Source of the DNA: Bin34 sp963422415
GTDB taxonomy: Bacteria > Chloroflexota > Anaerolineae > Caldilineales > Caldilineaceae
NCBI GenBank assembly: GCA_963422415.1
Contig: OY729430.1
Span: forward strand, 3,224,001 to 3,288,000
DNA length: 64,000 bases
Direction: 5' to 3'
Under the pieces are notes generated by a model, which saw only the letters and a program-made list of their open reading frames with translations, did no database searches and was not told the DNA's origin. Shown here piece by piece: positions 44,397 through 53,873 of this stretch. The number at the start of each line of letters is the position of its first letter. Position 1 is the stretch's first letter. Both the position numbers and the translations under genes were made by a program.

Positions 44397-45153
44397 CCCG
44401 ATCCTTGGGCAAAGTCCTTCCGCTGTACCAGAGGCATTCCAGTTCCAAGTGGTCTTTCCTTTGGGAAAGGGCTTGAGAACGGGAGGTCGAAGGCTCGCTT
44501 CCGAAATCCAATCCAATGTAGGGCCTAGGGCGGCGCTGCATCTTGTCTGACGCTTGTCTTGGCCATGAAGTGGGTCATGGAGACAAGGCAAGGCTTCCGA
44601 TCGGAGCCATAGCCTACTGCCAGCAGTCGGTCCGACAAACGCACGGTCCAGAAGAGGCTGGGATGGGTCTGCGAGGCGCACATAGCGGGGCAAACCTCGG
44701 CAACAAATCTGAGGCCGTTGCGACTGGGATTCAATCCAGTGACAGAGAATCAGCGACATCTCCGAACAGAGCAAGAAGCCTCTCATTGCTCACCCGCGGT
44801 TTCCTTGTCTTGGCCATGTCCATGGATTATCAAGGGCCGAAAATCACATTTGACAGATCCAACCCTTTTCCCTATAGTGCCGGATACTTTTGGAACCCTT
44901 TTGTTCCGTACAATCGGCGAGATCGGAATTTCTCTGGACCACAAGTGCCGTTCTCGTGCAGGCCTTTGCGGGCGGCGTCGTTTGCCGTGCGCCCGGATTC
45001 GGACAGTGCAGCAATGCAACATGGGAATTCAGATCCGAACCTCAAGGCAACCCTATGGGAAAACACTGAATCCACACGGATAGAATCCTGTTTGGCAGGA
45101 CATTCCATATCTTCGCGTGAGTCGTTTGCAATTCAGCTTGGGAGGCAACCGCC
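44397..45153. other. Intergenic region with a strong promoter for the second sugar operon
   Basis: About 750 bases without a supportable gene. A short CTTTCC/GGAAAG stem near 44453 may end the small membrane-protein transcript. A well-formed promoter lies at 44850-44878, implying a leader of roughly 270 bases before the binding protein gene. The leader has a small stem GGAAC/GTTCC after the promoter. Confidence 0.5.
44850..44878 (+). promoter_or_regulatory. Sigma70-type promoter, TTGACA-17-TATAGT
   Basis: Perfect -35 TTGACA at 44850-44855, 17-base spacer, -10 TATAGT at 44873-44878. It is the best consensus promoter I find in the window. It would drive the binding protein gene at 45154 with a long leader. 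Confidence 0.65.
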
Positions 45154-46479
45154 ATGTTTGACACTAGAGTTTCGCGACGACAGTTTATGCAATTGGGAGG
45201 AATGGGACTCGGTGCGGTGGCGTTGGCCGCGTGCGTGCCGGCAACCCCTGGCGCCAGTCCGCTTGGCGCCGCCGATGAGGAACCGGTAGTGATTCGGTTT
45301 CATGGCCGCACTGGAGTGCAGGGCGACCATTTTATTGAACGGGCTCGGGCATTCGAGGAAGAAAATCCGGGGATTACGATCAAGGAAGAACTGTTTCCTC
45401 ATGCCGAATACCATCAGAAGATGGAAGTGTTGCTGGCAGGCCAGACCATGGGCGACACCTTCTGGACTGTCTTGTTGTCCGGGTTGTATCACCGCTATGC
45501 CAACCAAGGCGTGCTGCTGGCCTTGGATGACATGGTGGCCGCGGATGAATATGACCTTGGCGTCTTTTTCCCCGAATCCCTAGATGCGGCCAGCCATGCA
45601 GGATCTCTCTACAGTCTGCCTTGGATCTGTCATCCGGGCCGGGTGGGCTGCTTCTACAACAAGCAGTTGCTGGCGGACAATGACTTGGAAGAGCCGCCCG
45701 AGGACGGGGACTGGACCTTTGAGAACTTGCTGGAATACGCCAAGGTCTTGACACAAGACACCGACGGGGACGGCCAGATTGATCAGTTTGGCATGCAGCC
45801 GGGCCGGGATCCCTTCAGTCTCTTGGTGTGGGCCCGCGCGTCCGGTGGCGAGATATATGATGAGGAGGGCAAGACCTCCCTGTTGGATTCAGAGGAAACT
45901 CTCTCTGCCATTCGCTTCGTCTATGACCTGATGCACGTGCACAACGTAGCCCCTTCCCCAGAACAACAAACGTCTGACATGTTTGTCTCGGGCCGCATTG
46001 GCATGGTGCAGAGCGGGTATTGGGGACAGAGCTGGAAGAACCAGATCGGGGATCGATTTGAATTGGGCGCGGCTCCCATGCCCAAGGGCTCCACGGGTAT
46101 CAACGGATCCATGTATGAATTCGATCCTGCCTGCATCTATTCGGGGTCCGAGCACCCGGAAGAGGCCTTTGAGTGGGTGAAGTGGCTGGCCAACAAGGAA
46201 ACCGGCATCCGCATTGCGGAGGCAGGCTCCGTGCCCGGATCCCGTCCCGATGTCTGGGAAGATCCGCGCTTGACCCAGTTTCCCATCCACAACGTGTTCA
46301 CGAACATCATGTACAACGTGCTGCCGTTCCGGGGGCCGGGCAATTTCCGGGGACTGGAAATACGGGATACGTATTCGAATGGTATGGATCCGGTCTGGCT
46401 GGGCAACGAAGAGCCGGACAATGTCGTGCCCACTGTGTCCGCCAAGCTTCAGGAAGTCTTGGACAAGCCCCCTGCATAG
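45154..46479 (+). CDS. Extracellular sugar-binding lipoprotein of the second sugar ABC operon
   Basis: 441 aa with GGGAGG before the ATG. Signal with twin Arg and lipobox (SRRQFMQLGGMGLGAVALAA then C). SBP family 1 body: GITIKEELFPHAEYHQKMEV, LGVFFPESLDAASHAGSLYS, DTDGDGQIDQFGMQ, EAFEWVKWLANKETGIRIAE. Followed by two permease genes and an MDR dehydrogenase gene. Substrate unknown. Confidence 0.9.
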   Translation: MFDTRVSRRQFMQLGGMGLGAVALAACVPATPGASPLGAADEEPVVIRFHGRTGVQGDHFIERARAFEEENPGITIKEELFPHAEYHQKMEVLLAGQTMGDTFWTVLLSGLYHRYANQGVLLALDDMVAADEYDLGVFFPESLDAASHAGSLYSLPWICHPGRVGCFYNKQLLADNDLEEPPEDGDWTFENLLEYAKVLTQDTDGDGQIDQFGMQPGRDPFSLLVWARASGGEIYDEEGKTSLLDSEETLSAIRFVYDLMHVHNVAPSPEQQTSDMFVSGRIGMVQSGYWGQSWKNQIGDRFELGAAPMPKGSTGINGSMYEFDPACIYSGSEHPEEAFEWVKWLANKETGIRIAEAGSVPGSRPDVWEDPRLTQFPIHNVFTNIMYNVLPFRGPGNFRGLEIRDTYSNGMDPVWLGNEEPDNVVPTVSAKLQEVLDKPPA

Positions 46480-46528
46480 CAAGTTGTGGTGCCGGCAAGG
46501 GGAAACGTAGCCAGTTCATGACGGCACT

Positions 46529-47479
46529 ATGACAGCGCTGAAGGAGGTCCGGCCTGAAATTCAGGCCGGACCTCGCAGGCTGAAGGTATCCCTCAAGCGC
46601 CAAGAGGCCATTACGGGCTACCTGTATATCTTGCCGTGGCTACTGGGCTTTTTGGCCTTCACGGCATTCCCTTTTCTGGCTTCGTTCTATCTCAGCTTTA
46701 CCGATTACACAGTCGTCTCACAACCGAGATTCGCCGGATTCGCCAATTACGCCGAAGCCCTGTCAGGAGATGATCTCTTCTGGGGCTCTCTGCGTCGCAC
46801 TTTCACCTATGCCATCGTAGGCGTGCCGCTGGGCATAGTGGGTTCCCTGTCCTGTGCGCTGCTCCTGAACCAGCAATTGAGGGGAACCACCCTTTTTCGT
46901 GCCCTGTACTTCTTGCCTTCGCTGACGCCCTTGGTCGCGCTGGCCTTGTTGTGGCAATGGATTTTTCAGCCCGACTTTGGAGTTCTGAACTTCCTCTTGG
47001 CCATGGTCGGAATCGATGGTCCCGGGTGGCTCAGCAGCATTGAGTGGGCTTTGCCTTCGCTGATCATCATGGCATTGTGGACCACGGTGGGCGGCGGCCA
47101 GATGGTGATCTTCCTGGCCGGTTTGCAAGGGGTGCCGCAGGAGCTCTACGAGGCGGTGGAAATCGATGGCGGCGGCGCTTGGTACAGATTCCGCCATGTG
47201 ACGTTGCCCATGATTTCCCCCACCCTGTTCTTCAACTTGATCTTGGGCATCATCGGCGCTCTGCGTGTCTTTACAGTTGCGTATGTGTCTACCGAAGGGG
47301 GACCGGCCTATGCCACCTGGTTCTATATCCTCCATCTCTATACCCAGGCCTTCAAGTACTTCAATATGGGGTACGCTTCGGCCTTGGCCTGGATTTTCTT
47401 CATTATTCTCATCTCCTTCACCTATCTGCAGGTGCGCGCTTCACGACATTGGGTTTTCTATGCAGGAGACACAGGCTGA
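46529..47479 (+). CDS. Carbohydrate ABC transporter permease, MalF/UgpA type
   Basis: 316 aa. First span ITGYLYILPWLLGFLAFTAF, then TTLFRALYFLPSLTPLVALA and the EAA loop YEAVEIDGGGAWYRFRHVTL. The first dozen codons lie inside a 31-bp perfect inverted repeat, which may restrict initiation. There is no other good start before the first span. Confidence 0.92.
   Translation: MTALKEVRPEIQAGPRRLKVSLKRQEAITGYLYILPWLLGFLAFTAFPFLASFYLSFTDYTVVSQPRFAGFANYAEALSGDDLFWGSLRRTFTYAIVGVPLGIVGSLSCALLLNQQLRGTTLFRALYFLPSLTPLVALALLWQWIFQPDFGVLNFLLAMVGIDGPGWLSSIEWALPSLIIMALWTTVGGGQMVIFLAGLQGVPQELYEAVEIDGGGAWYRFRHVTLPMISPTLFFNLILGIIGALRVFTVAYVSTEGGPAYATWFYILHLYTQAFKYFNMGYASALAWIFFIILISFTYLQVRASRHWVFYAGDTG
46544..46574 (+). 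promoter_or_regulatory. 31-bp perfect inverted repeat at the start of the permease gene
   Basis: Arm GAGGTCCGGCCTGAA (46544-46558), spacer A, exact complement (46560-46574). It lies 64 bases after the binding-protein stop and covers codons 6-15 of the permease. In mRNA it would form a strong stem just after the start codon. Confidence 0.75.
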
Positions 47480-47498
47480 GATGCGTCTCTCGAATCTT

Positions 47499-47533
47499 GG
47501 GGCTGGAGACTGGATATACCCTGCCCCAGCCCC
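47499..47533 (+). promoter_or_regulatory. Stem-loop between the two permease genes
   Basis: GGGGCTGG (47499-47506) pairs with CCAGCCCC (47526-47533) across a 19-base loop, within the 81-base gap between the MalF-type and MalG-type genes. Confidence 0.4.
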
Positions 47534-47560
47534 TGAAGGCATGTCTAGGTCCGCAGGCTG

Positions 47561-48400
47561 ATGACCTCTCGCAGACCGTCTCTCCTGCTCTATCTGCTTG
47601 TCGCCCTGCTTGCGACCTTGTTCTTGGGACCCTTTCTGTGGACCGTGGGCAGTTCCTTCAAGCACCCCACGGAAATCTACGTCTTTCCGCCCCTATTGTG
47701 GCCCCAGCAGATGCAGTGGCAGAACTGGCTTGAAGTCTGGCGCCAAGTGCCGTTCGCGCGTTATGCCCAGAACAGCGTTGGGGTCACGGGCATGGCTGTA
47801 CTGGGGCAGATTCTTTCCACCACCTTGGTGGCCTATGGCTTCGCCCGATTTCGATTCCCGGGTCGGGATTTCTTGTTCATGGTGGTGTTGAGCACCATGA
47901 TTCTGCCGTTCGAGGTCCTGCTCATTCCCCAATTCCTGATATTCCGTGAGCTCGGCTGGCTGGATTCGTACAAGCCATTGATCGTGCCTTTTTTCTTTGG
48001 CGCCGGCCCGTTCTTCATCTTCCTGATGCGGCAGTTCTTTCTGACCATCCCCTTGGATCTGGATCAGTCGGCCCGCCTGGACGGAGCGCAGTCATGGCGC
48101 ATTCTCTGGAGCATTATTTTGCCCCTTTCGCTGCCCGCCCTGGCCACCGTGGCCATATTCTCGTTTCTGACGCACTGGGATTCCTTCCTTGGTCCCTTGA
48201 TCTACCTCAACACTATGGAAAAGTACACCTTGCCCCTCGGCCTGCGCTTTTTTCAACTGGTGGCCGATGCAGGCGGTGCACCGCGTGAACATCTGCTGAT
48301 GGCCGCGTCACTGACCGTTTCCCTGCCCGGCATTGTGCTGTTTGTACTGGCACAAAAATACTTTGTGCAAGGCATTGTTCTGAGTGGAATCAAGGGTTGA
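47561..48400 (+). CDS. Carbohydrate ABC transporter permease, MalG/UgpE type
   Basis: 279 aa. Spans begin with LLLYLLVALLATLFLGPFLW; FFIFLMRQFFLTIPLDLDQS and the EAA-like ARLDGAQSWRILWSIILP follow; the C-terminus KYFVQGIVLSGIKG is typical. Pairs with the MalF-type protein. The MDR gene starts 5 bases after the stop. Confidence 0.92.
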   Translation: MTSRRPSLLLYLLVALLATLFLGPFLWTVGSSFKHPTEIYVFPPLLWPQQMQWQNWLEVWRQVPFARYAQNSVGVTGMAVLGQILSTTLVAYGFARFRFPGRDFLFMVVLSTMILPFEVLLIPQFLIFRELGWLDSYKPLIVPFFFGAGPFFIFLMRQFFLTIPLDLDQSARLDGAQSWRILWSIILPLSLPALATVAIFSFLTHWDSFLGPLIYLNTMEKYTLPLGLRFFQLVADAGGAPREHLLMAASLTVSLPGIVLFVLAQKYFVQGIVLSGIKG

Positions 48401-48405
48401 CCAAC

Positions 48406-49422
48406 ATGACATTGACCACCCCGGCCGTGTATTTTGACGGTCCCCAGCAGTGTGCAGTGCGGGATGGCAAGCTCGACTGGCCCTTGCCAGGCCATGTATT
48501 GGTCCAGAGCCAGCTCTCTCTCATTAGCACAGGCACAGAACTGACTCTGTATGGCGGCGATTTCCCGGCCCAGTCCGTGTGGGCGCGCATGGCGCGGTAC
48601 CCTGTCACGCCTGGATACGCCAATATTGGGGTGGTACAGGAGGTGGGCGATGAGGTGGATCCCGATTGGATGGGAACCCGCGTTGCCACTCGGGGCCGAC
48701 ACAGACAGCTGAATGTGCTGGAGGTCGAGGCTCTGCGGCAGGTGCCGGACTCGATTGTCAGCGCGGAAGCCGTCTTTTTCACGCTGGCCCAAACCGTGAT
48801 GAATGGGATACGGAGGGCCCAGGTCGGATGGGGCGATGCCGTCGCCGTGTTCGGTCTGGGCATTCTGGGTCAATTGGCTGTTCGTTTTTGCCGACTTTGT
48901 GGCGCCAGACCCGTCTTTGGCATTGATCTTGCACCCCAACGTCTGGCATTGCTCCCCTCGGATGGGGGCATTCAGCCCTTGGATGCCTCCCAAGGCGCCG
49001 AGGTCGTCCGTCAGGTCATTTCCACAGAGACCCGGGGCCGCATGGTGGACTGTGCCTTCGAGGTGACAGGCTTGCCGCGGACCATCCCCGATGCGATTCG
49101 CACCGTACGCCGGCAGGGCCGTTTCATTCTATTGAGCAGTCCCCGCGGCAAAACGGAATTTGACTTCCATGATCTTTGCAATTCTCCCAGCTATACGATC
49201 ATCGGCGCCCACGGCGGATCACACCCTCCTGTGGAAACGCCGCACAGCCCATGGACGAGGGAACGGCATACGGAATTTTTCTTTGACCTGTTGCAGGCCG
49301 GCGAACTCGACCTTTCCTGTCTCTTGACCCGCAAGACGCCTTTCCGCGACGCGCCCGCCCTGTACCAATCCTTGTGGAAAGCCCGCACGGACGAACTGGG
49401 CGTGGGCTTTACCTGGGATTGA
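48406..49422 (+). CDS. Zinc-independent-looking MDR alcohol dehydrogenase family protein
   Basis: 338 aa from ATG 48406; a TTG at 48397 overlapping the permease stop is an alternative. GroES-like part with SLISTGTELTLYGGDFPAQS, then the Rossmann motif AVAVFGLGILGQLAVRF and FGIDLAPQRLALLPSDGG. The segment normally holding the GHE catalytic zinc ligands reads YPVTPGYANIGVVQEVGDEV, so the His and Glu ligands are absent, and the structural Cys cluster is also missing. Similar proteins occur with sugar ABC operons and act on polyols or sugars. NAD(P) is the expected cofactor. Confidence 0.82.
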   Translation: MTLTTPAVYFDGPQQCAVRDGKLDWPLPGHVLVQSQLSLISTGTELTLYGGDFPAQSVWARMARYPVTPGYANIGVVQEVGDEVDPDWMGTRVATRGRHRQLNVLEVEALRQVPDSIVSAEAVFFTLAQTVMNGIRRAQVGWGDAVAVFGLGILGQLAVRFCRLCGARPVFGIDLAPQRLALLPSDGGIQPLDASQGAEVVRQVISTETRGRMVDCAFEVTGLPRTIPDAIRTVRRQGRFILLSSPRGKTEFDFHDLCNSPSYTIIGAHGGSHPPVETPHSPWTRERHTEFFFDLLQAGELDLSCLLTRKTPFRDAPALYQSLWKARTDELGVGFTWD

Positions 49423-49614
49423 GGGAGTTCGCAAGTTCCAGACCTGAATCCGGCGCGGGCTTGGGACTGGAATCGCCGCAGAGCAAGATGGGCTGGCCCC
49501 TGGCGACGGAAACGACTCTGGTTTCACGCGCAAGAGAGGGGCCTTGAACGAGATCCAACGCGGACGGGAAGTGCCGCTGTCTCCGCAAAGACGTTCCCTT
49601 TTCGCCATCCGAAT

Positions 49615-51867
49615 CTAATTCGGAGCGGCTGGAGTCGGTTGGTTGACGGTCTGGAAATTCCCCGTACTGTCGGGTACACGCGCGAAACTCAGGCCCGCGT
49701 CGGCGTCCCCTTCGGCCCAATCGACTTGATCGACCAGAATGCCCTCCACCGTCCAGATACCCAATTCCTCGTCGCGGCCCAAGGCAAAGCCAGGCCACCC
49801 GTCCTTGTCCAAGTGTATCTGCAGATACGCGCCGGGCTGAAGCGTCAAATCCGCGGGGAAGGCGATGCGCTTGCTTGGATCCGTCAGGTCGTCGGCCAGC
49901 ACGAAGTCCGCCAGATTTATCGAAGTGTCCGAGGTGTTGTGGATTTCAAACCAATCAAGCGGTTCCCCCTGCGCGGCCACTTCGTTGACAATCAAGCCGA
50001 CATCGGCAGGGGCGGTGTCAACAGACGCTTCGCCATCGCCCACGGCGCCATGGAACCGAACAACTATGGGCGTCCCCAGTTTCGTGTCCGCTTCAATCAA
50101 CTCTAGTTGACCCGAGGCGAGGGGCAGGAAATCCTCTGGATTGTCCTCGCCGGCGGGGACAATCCAGCTCACGCCTCCGACTCCGTCCACCCCGATAACC
50201 AGACTGGCGCCGCTCGCCACGCGGTCCATCGGTATCCAAAACGTCAATCCTGTAACGGCAAAGTCTGATTCCAGGCTCATGACATTGACAAACAGCGCGT
50301 CTTCCAGTCCGACTTGCGCCGCCTCTTTCGCGCTGGCGGCACCGGCGGTGGCTCCCGCATTCTGCAGGGATTGCTCCACCCCATTCAGCTGATAATGGAT
50401 GATTTTCCCTTCCGCCAAGGGATTGACGCTGTCCTTCGATCCCCAGGTCGTCTCGAAATGCAACTCAAAGACGTCGCTTCCTCCCAAGAACGCTCTGTCT
50501 TCTGCCCAACAGAAGTCACCGGCCTCGGTCATTGGCCAAGGCCAGTCGGGCGGCTTCGGTTCCAGATTGGCCAGAATCTCCGCGCGCCGCTCACGGATGA
50601 ACCGCCGCACCCGGTCCGTGTCCCGCGCAGCCGCAGCGCGCTGTTCCGGCCGCGCGTTCATTTGCACGATCGCCGCCATGGCGTCGGTACGTTGGAGCAG
50701 TTCCTCCTCGTTCCAGACGGTATCCAGCAACTCTCGCAGACGGTCTGCGTATGCGGCGCGCGCCGCATTGTCCCGGTACAGACGATGGGCAATGGCCCCG
50801 TGAGCCAGTACCGCAGGCGGCGAGTCCTTGATGTCGTCCCAAGGCACATCGCTGGACTCGAAAACCTGGTCCACGCCCCAGGGTATGAACACGAACGGGC
50901 CATCTGGCTCGCGGTAGAGATGAAAGTTGTTGAGATTGCCTGCATATCCGTCATAGTGCCCGACAAGCACCTCGGTGGCCCAGAAGGCAAGGAAGCGGTC
51001 CCGGTCAAGGAGGGTGTCAAGGGCCTCCAATCCCGCGGGTGAATGAACTTGCAGCGCATCAATCACGGCGTCAATATCTGACCAGTCCGCAATGTCCTCG
51101 TTGGTCTTCTTTTCAAAGGTGCCGCGGAATCCCGGCCGAAAATCGCTGATCGTGCCTTCGTACAGGTTGCCCTGGGCATTGGCAAAACTGCGCTCCAAGA
51201 GGGAAGTCTTGATATCCTCGACATGCACATACAAGCCCAGATTTTTGCCGTTCACGGTGACTGTAGCGAAGTTGCAGCGTGGCGTCGGCAACCCAGCGGT
51301 CGCAAAGACCGAATAGGCTAGACAGGTGTTGATCATGGAATCGTCCTGAATGCTGTTGTTCAGGGTCATGCGCTCCATCAGGTCACCCAGCAATTGCTTG
51401 TCCACAAATTTGTCGAAGCGGACCTTGAGAGCGGGTTTTTCGGTGTCAAGCGAGCCCAAAAACCCTTTCTTGCGCACTCCAACTTCAGCATAGGTGTCGC
51501 CATCCACGGTCACCGTTGCCGGAAACCAGGAATAGATCTCCGCCACAGGTTGGGCGAGGCAGTCGGATCCTCCCAGTATATCCTCCAGGGTTCGTGTCTG
51601 GACCCGCAGGCTGTCCCAGTCCTCGGGGGCCATCTCGACGGCAATATCCAGCACATGATCCAGAGCGAAGTACGCGTCACTGGGATGGGGGTTGGGGGCT
51701 GATCTGGGCTCCACGTCATTCGTTCCGGCCCGCATGGGCACAGGGCCGTTCGCTTCCGGGGGGACATACTCACAGCCTGTCAGTAGCAGGCTGACCCACA
51801 GCGTGGCCCACAGCGCGAGCGCAGTGCATCGGCTCCGCGGAGTAAGGCAAGACTTTTCACAATACAT
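49615..51867 (-). CDS. CotH-like kinase lipoprotein with C-terminal lamin-tail domain
   Basis: 750 aa. Lipoprotein signal (LWATLWVSLLLTG then C). The CotH domain spans about residues 60-400: GVRKKGFLGSLDTEKPALKV, MTLNNSIQDDSMINTCLAYS, TVNGKNLGLYVHVEDIKTSL, GNLYEGTISDFRPGF and FVFIPWGVDQVFESSDVP, the last equivalent to the conserved PWDxD metal-binding segment. The C-terminal 120 residues are a lamin-tail (LTD) Ig-like domain: VGLIVNEVAAQGEPLDWFEI and NTSDTSINLADFVLAD. CotH proteins phosphorylate coat proteins in Bacillus spores; in this phylum the targets are extracellular and unknown. It stands convergent to the sugar operon. Confidence 0.85.
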   Translation of the reverse strand: MYCEKSCLTPRSRCTALALWATLWVSLLLTGCEYVPPEANGPVPMRAGTNDVEPRSAPNPHPSDAYFALDHVLDIAVEMAPEDWDSLRVQTRTLEDILGGSDCLAQPVAEIYSWFPATVTVDGDTYAEVGVRKKGFLGSLDTEKPALKVRFDKFVDKQLLGDLMERMTLNNSIQDDSMINTCLAYSVFATAGLPTPRCNFATVTVNGKNLGLYVHVEDIKTSLLERSFANAQGNLYEGTISDFRPGFRGTFEKKTNEDIADWSDIDAVIDALQVHSPAGLEALDTLLDRDRFLAFWATEVLVGHYDGYAGNLNNFHLYREPDGPFVFIPWGVDQVFESSDVPWDDIKDSPPAVLAHGAIAHRLYRDNAARAAYADRLRELLDTVWNEEELLQRTDAMAAIVQMNARPEQRAAAARDTDRVRRFIRERRAEILANLEPKPPDWPWPMTEAGDFCWAEDRAFLGGSDVFELHFETTWGSKDSVNPLAEGKIIHYQLNGVEQSLQNAGATAGAASAKEAAQVGLEDALFVNVMSLESDFAVTGLTFWIPMDRVASGASLVIGVDGVGGVSWIVPAGEDNPEDFLPLASGQLELIEADTKLGTPIVVRFHGAVGDGEASVDTAPADVGLIVNEVAAQGEPLDWFEIHNTSDTSINLADFVLADDLTDPSKRIAFPADLTLQPGAYLQIHLDKDGWPGFALGRDEELGIWTVEGILVDQVDWAEGDADAGLSFARVPDSTGNFQTVNQPTPAAPN

Positions 51868-52664
51868 GGATATGCTCCGCCGACTTCAGTTCTTGGTCCC
51901 CCAGCCTTTGTCACACTATGAACACGGCCGGGGCTGCCTCGCTCTTCTTTCTCTGCACCAGCTGAAACACCTCAGGCTGTGCAATCTGTCTGAGGCAGCC
52001 AAGGCGCATGGCGACCTGCTGGATCATAACCGAGCCGCGCCAGTGGTCTCGCCCGTGAAGCAACAACACGGACCGCAACCATGACAATGGCGACAGAGAT
52101 TCGGGAAATACGCGGCCTGTCACTGTTCCAGTCGCCAAGACTGGAGCACAGCAGTGGCGCGGCAAGGGAAGTCAATGGCACTGGGCGTGGAGGAAAGCCG
52201 CGGTCCAACATTCATCCTGCAAGCTCCCGCCTGCGTTGTATTCGTGAACGGGTGCATCCACAAGCTGGGCGGCAGCGATGTGCAAATCTTCAAACGAGGC
52301 AATGAATTTCTGGACGGTGACCAGATCAAGACCCACGAAGGAACCCAGGCGGGTCATGGCGGAAGGGACCACACAGTCTATCGATCCAAGAAACACCCTG
52401 CAACCTCAACAGCGACAACCGTCTGAATTTCAGCGGTGGATACTCGATCCGCGCAAAGACGGACTGGTTGAACAAGACGAACTCGCCCAGAGCCTCCTTG
52501 ACATCAAGGCATTGCACATGGCGATTGCTCCCTCTGCAATCGCCATCGTAGACCCACCATGCCTTTGACTTGACATCCTGTCTCTACACGGATTCGGAAC
52601 CAGAGGGTCATGCAGCGACCCGTGCAGCCCGCAGCCGAAATGGCAGACCCCACGACATGGCACA
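51868..52664. other. Gene-poor region between CotH and AlbA_2 genes
   Basis: About 800 bases with short overlapping frames only. Minus-strand fragments such as VKEALGEFVLFNQSVFARIE, followed by stops, could be the wreck of a gene, but I cannot assign a family. No inverted-repeat ends of an insertion sequence are visible. Confidence 0.35.
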
Positions 52665-53873
52665 TCAGGCATCCAGAACGGCCCTGTACGACCTTGCCGG
52701 TCCGAGGTGAAATCGCAGCCGGACAAATTGGCGGGCATCATCTTGCACAATCGCAGGTTCGGTGTCATTGAACTCACGCATTGCTCTGCGCATCACGGGC
52801 CATCCCCTGCCCCGTTGTTCCATGAAGCCCATCACGAGCATGTAGTGCGCCATCGACTCGTTCCTTGACCGCGGGTGCCCCCCCGCCTGGACACTCTGGA
52901 CACTCATGTGATTGGGCAGTCCACCCGGACTGGTCACGTCGACATGCCGTGCGAAAACCTCAAGCAACACCTTTGATCCGGTGATGGCATAGTCCCTATG
53001 TACCACTGCGTTCACCAGCGACTCCCTGAGCGCCGCCCGTGGCAGCAACGGATGATCCTTCCGGATCAATCCATGATATGACTCGAATCGTCCCAGGCTG
53101 GAGAACCATCCGATAGCTCGTTGCACTTGTTCGTCCAGGCGTCCCGCGGCTTCTGCCACTTGCAGCACATCCGAAGCCCGATCATCGCCCTCGTACGCCA
53201 CGCAGTCCACTCGAAAATTGTGTGTTTGCGGGTAGCTTTGCGGCTTCTTGCCAAACGCCAACGTGCCATAGAGTGTGGGATGCAGCTCTCCTCCGAGATC
53301 CGCTACCACACCACGATTACGGAGGTCGTCCTCGTCATCGGGCTGAATTTCATCCATGATGTCGATTCCGCTCTTCTGGAGATAGGCGCGGAAGGCCTGG
53401 ATATCGATATGGGCCGTCGTTGCAGCCTGTATCGTGCGTTCCTCCGTCAGGATGTACCCAAATGCATTGTAGAGCTCCTGAAGTTCGGCAGGTGACGGCT
53501 CGACACTGCTGCGTTGACGACGCACCCACACGCGACCACCGTACCGCAAGGGTTCAAACCCACGCTGGCGGGGAATCTCAAGCCAGCATACCCATCCGTA
53601 AGGGTCTTCATGCCGACCGGCCCGTGCCGTGACCGGTGCACTGCATCCGGTTTGCAGGAATGATGTCAATCTCTCCTGCACGCGCTCCACATCCTCCCTG
53701 ATTCCCACGATCTCCTTCGCATCGGTCACACCCAGGATGACAACGCCTCCTTCCGTGTTGGCAAAAGCGCAGACCGTCTTGCCCACCGCAGACAGGTCTC
53801 CGAGTCCGCGTTTGAACTCCGTGCGTTCACTTTCTCCCTCGCCAATGCGAACGCGGACGTCCCGCCAATCCAT
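52665..53873 (-). CDS. AlbA_2 (Schlafen-type) DNA-binding domain protein with RecG-like C-terminus
   Basis: 402 aa from ATG 53873 (MDWRDVRVRIG), with GGGG 6 nt upstream; longer starts are possible. The AlbA_2 domain is at residues 10-120: GESERTEFKRGLGD, VCAFANTEGGVVILGVTDAK. The second half is the GHKL-like putative ATPase of the COG2865 type (ALRESLVNAVVHRDY, then VTSPGGLPNHM). Such proteins are described as transcriptional regulators or ATP-dependent DNA helicase RecG-related and are often found in mobile and defence regions. Confidence 0.82.
   Translation of the reverse strand: MDWRDVRVRIGEGESERTEFKRGLGDLSAVGKTVCAFANTEGGVVILGVTDAKEIVGIREDVERVQERLTSFLQTGCSAPVTARAGRHEDPYGWVCWLEIPRQRGFEPLRYGGRVWVRRQRSSVEPSPAELQELYNAFGYILTEERTIQAATTAHIDIQAFRAYLQKSGIDIMDEIQPDDEDDLRNRGVVADLGGELHPTLYGTLAFGKKPQSYPQTHNFRVDCVAYEGDDRASDVLQVAEAAGRLDEQVQRAIGWFSSLGRFESYHGLIRKDHPLLPRAALRESLVNAVVHRDYAITGSKVLLEVFARHVDVTSPGGLPNHMSVQSVQAGGHPRSRNESMAHYMLVMGFMEQRGRGWPVMRRAMREFNDTEPAIVQDDARQFVRLRFHLGPARSYRAVLDA

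Noticed and set aside
44543..45289. 248-codon open frame spanning the promoter region of the second sugar operon
   Set aside because: It overlaps the strong promoter and the start of the binding-protein gene in another frame; the translation shows no domain.
51868..52664. Possible insertion sequence remnant
   Set aside because: Fragments such as VKEALGEFVLFNQSVFARIE looked transposase-like at first, but no DDE motifs or terminal inverted repeats could be identified.
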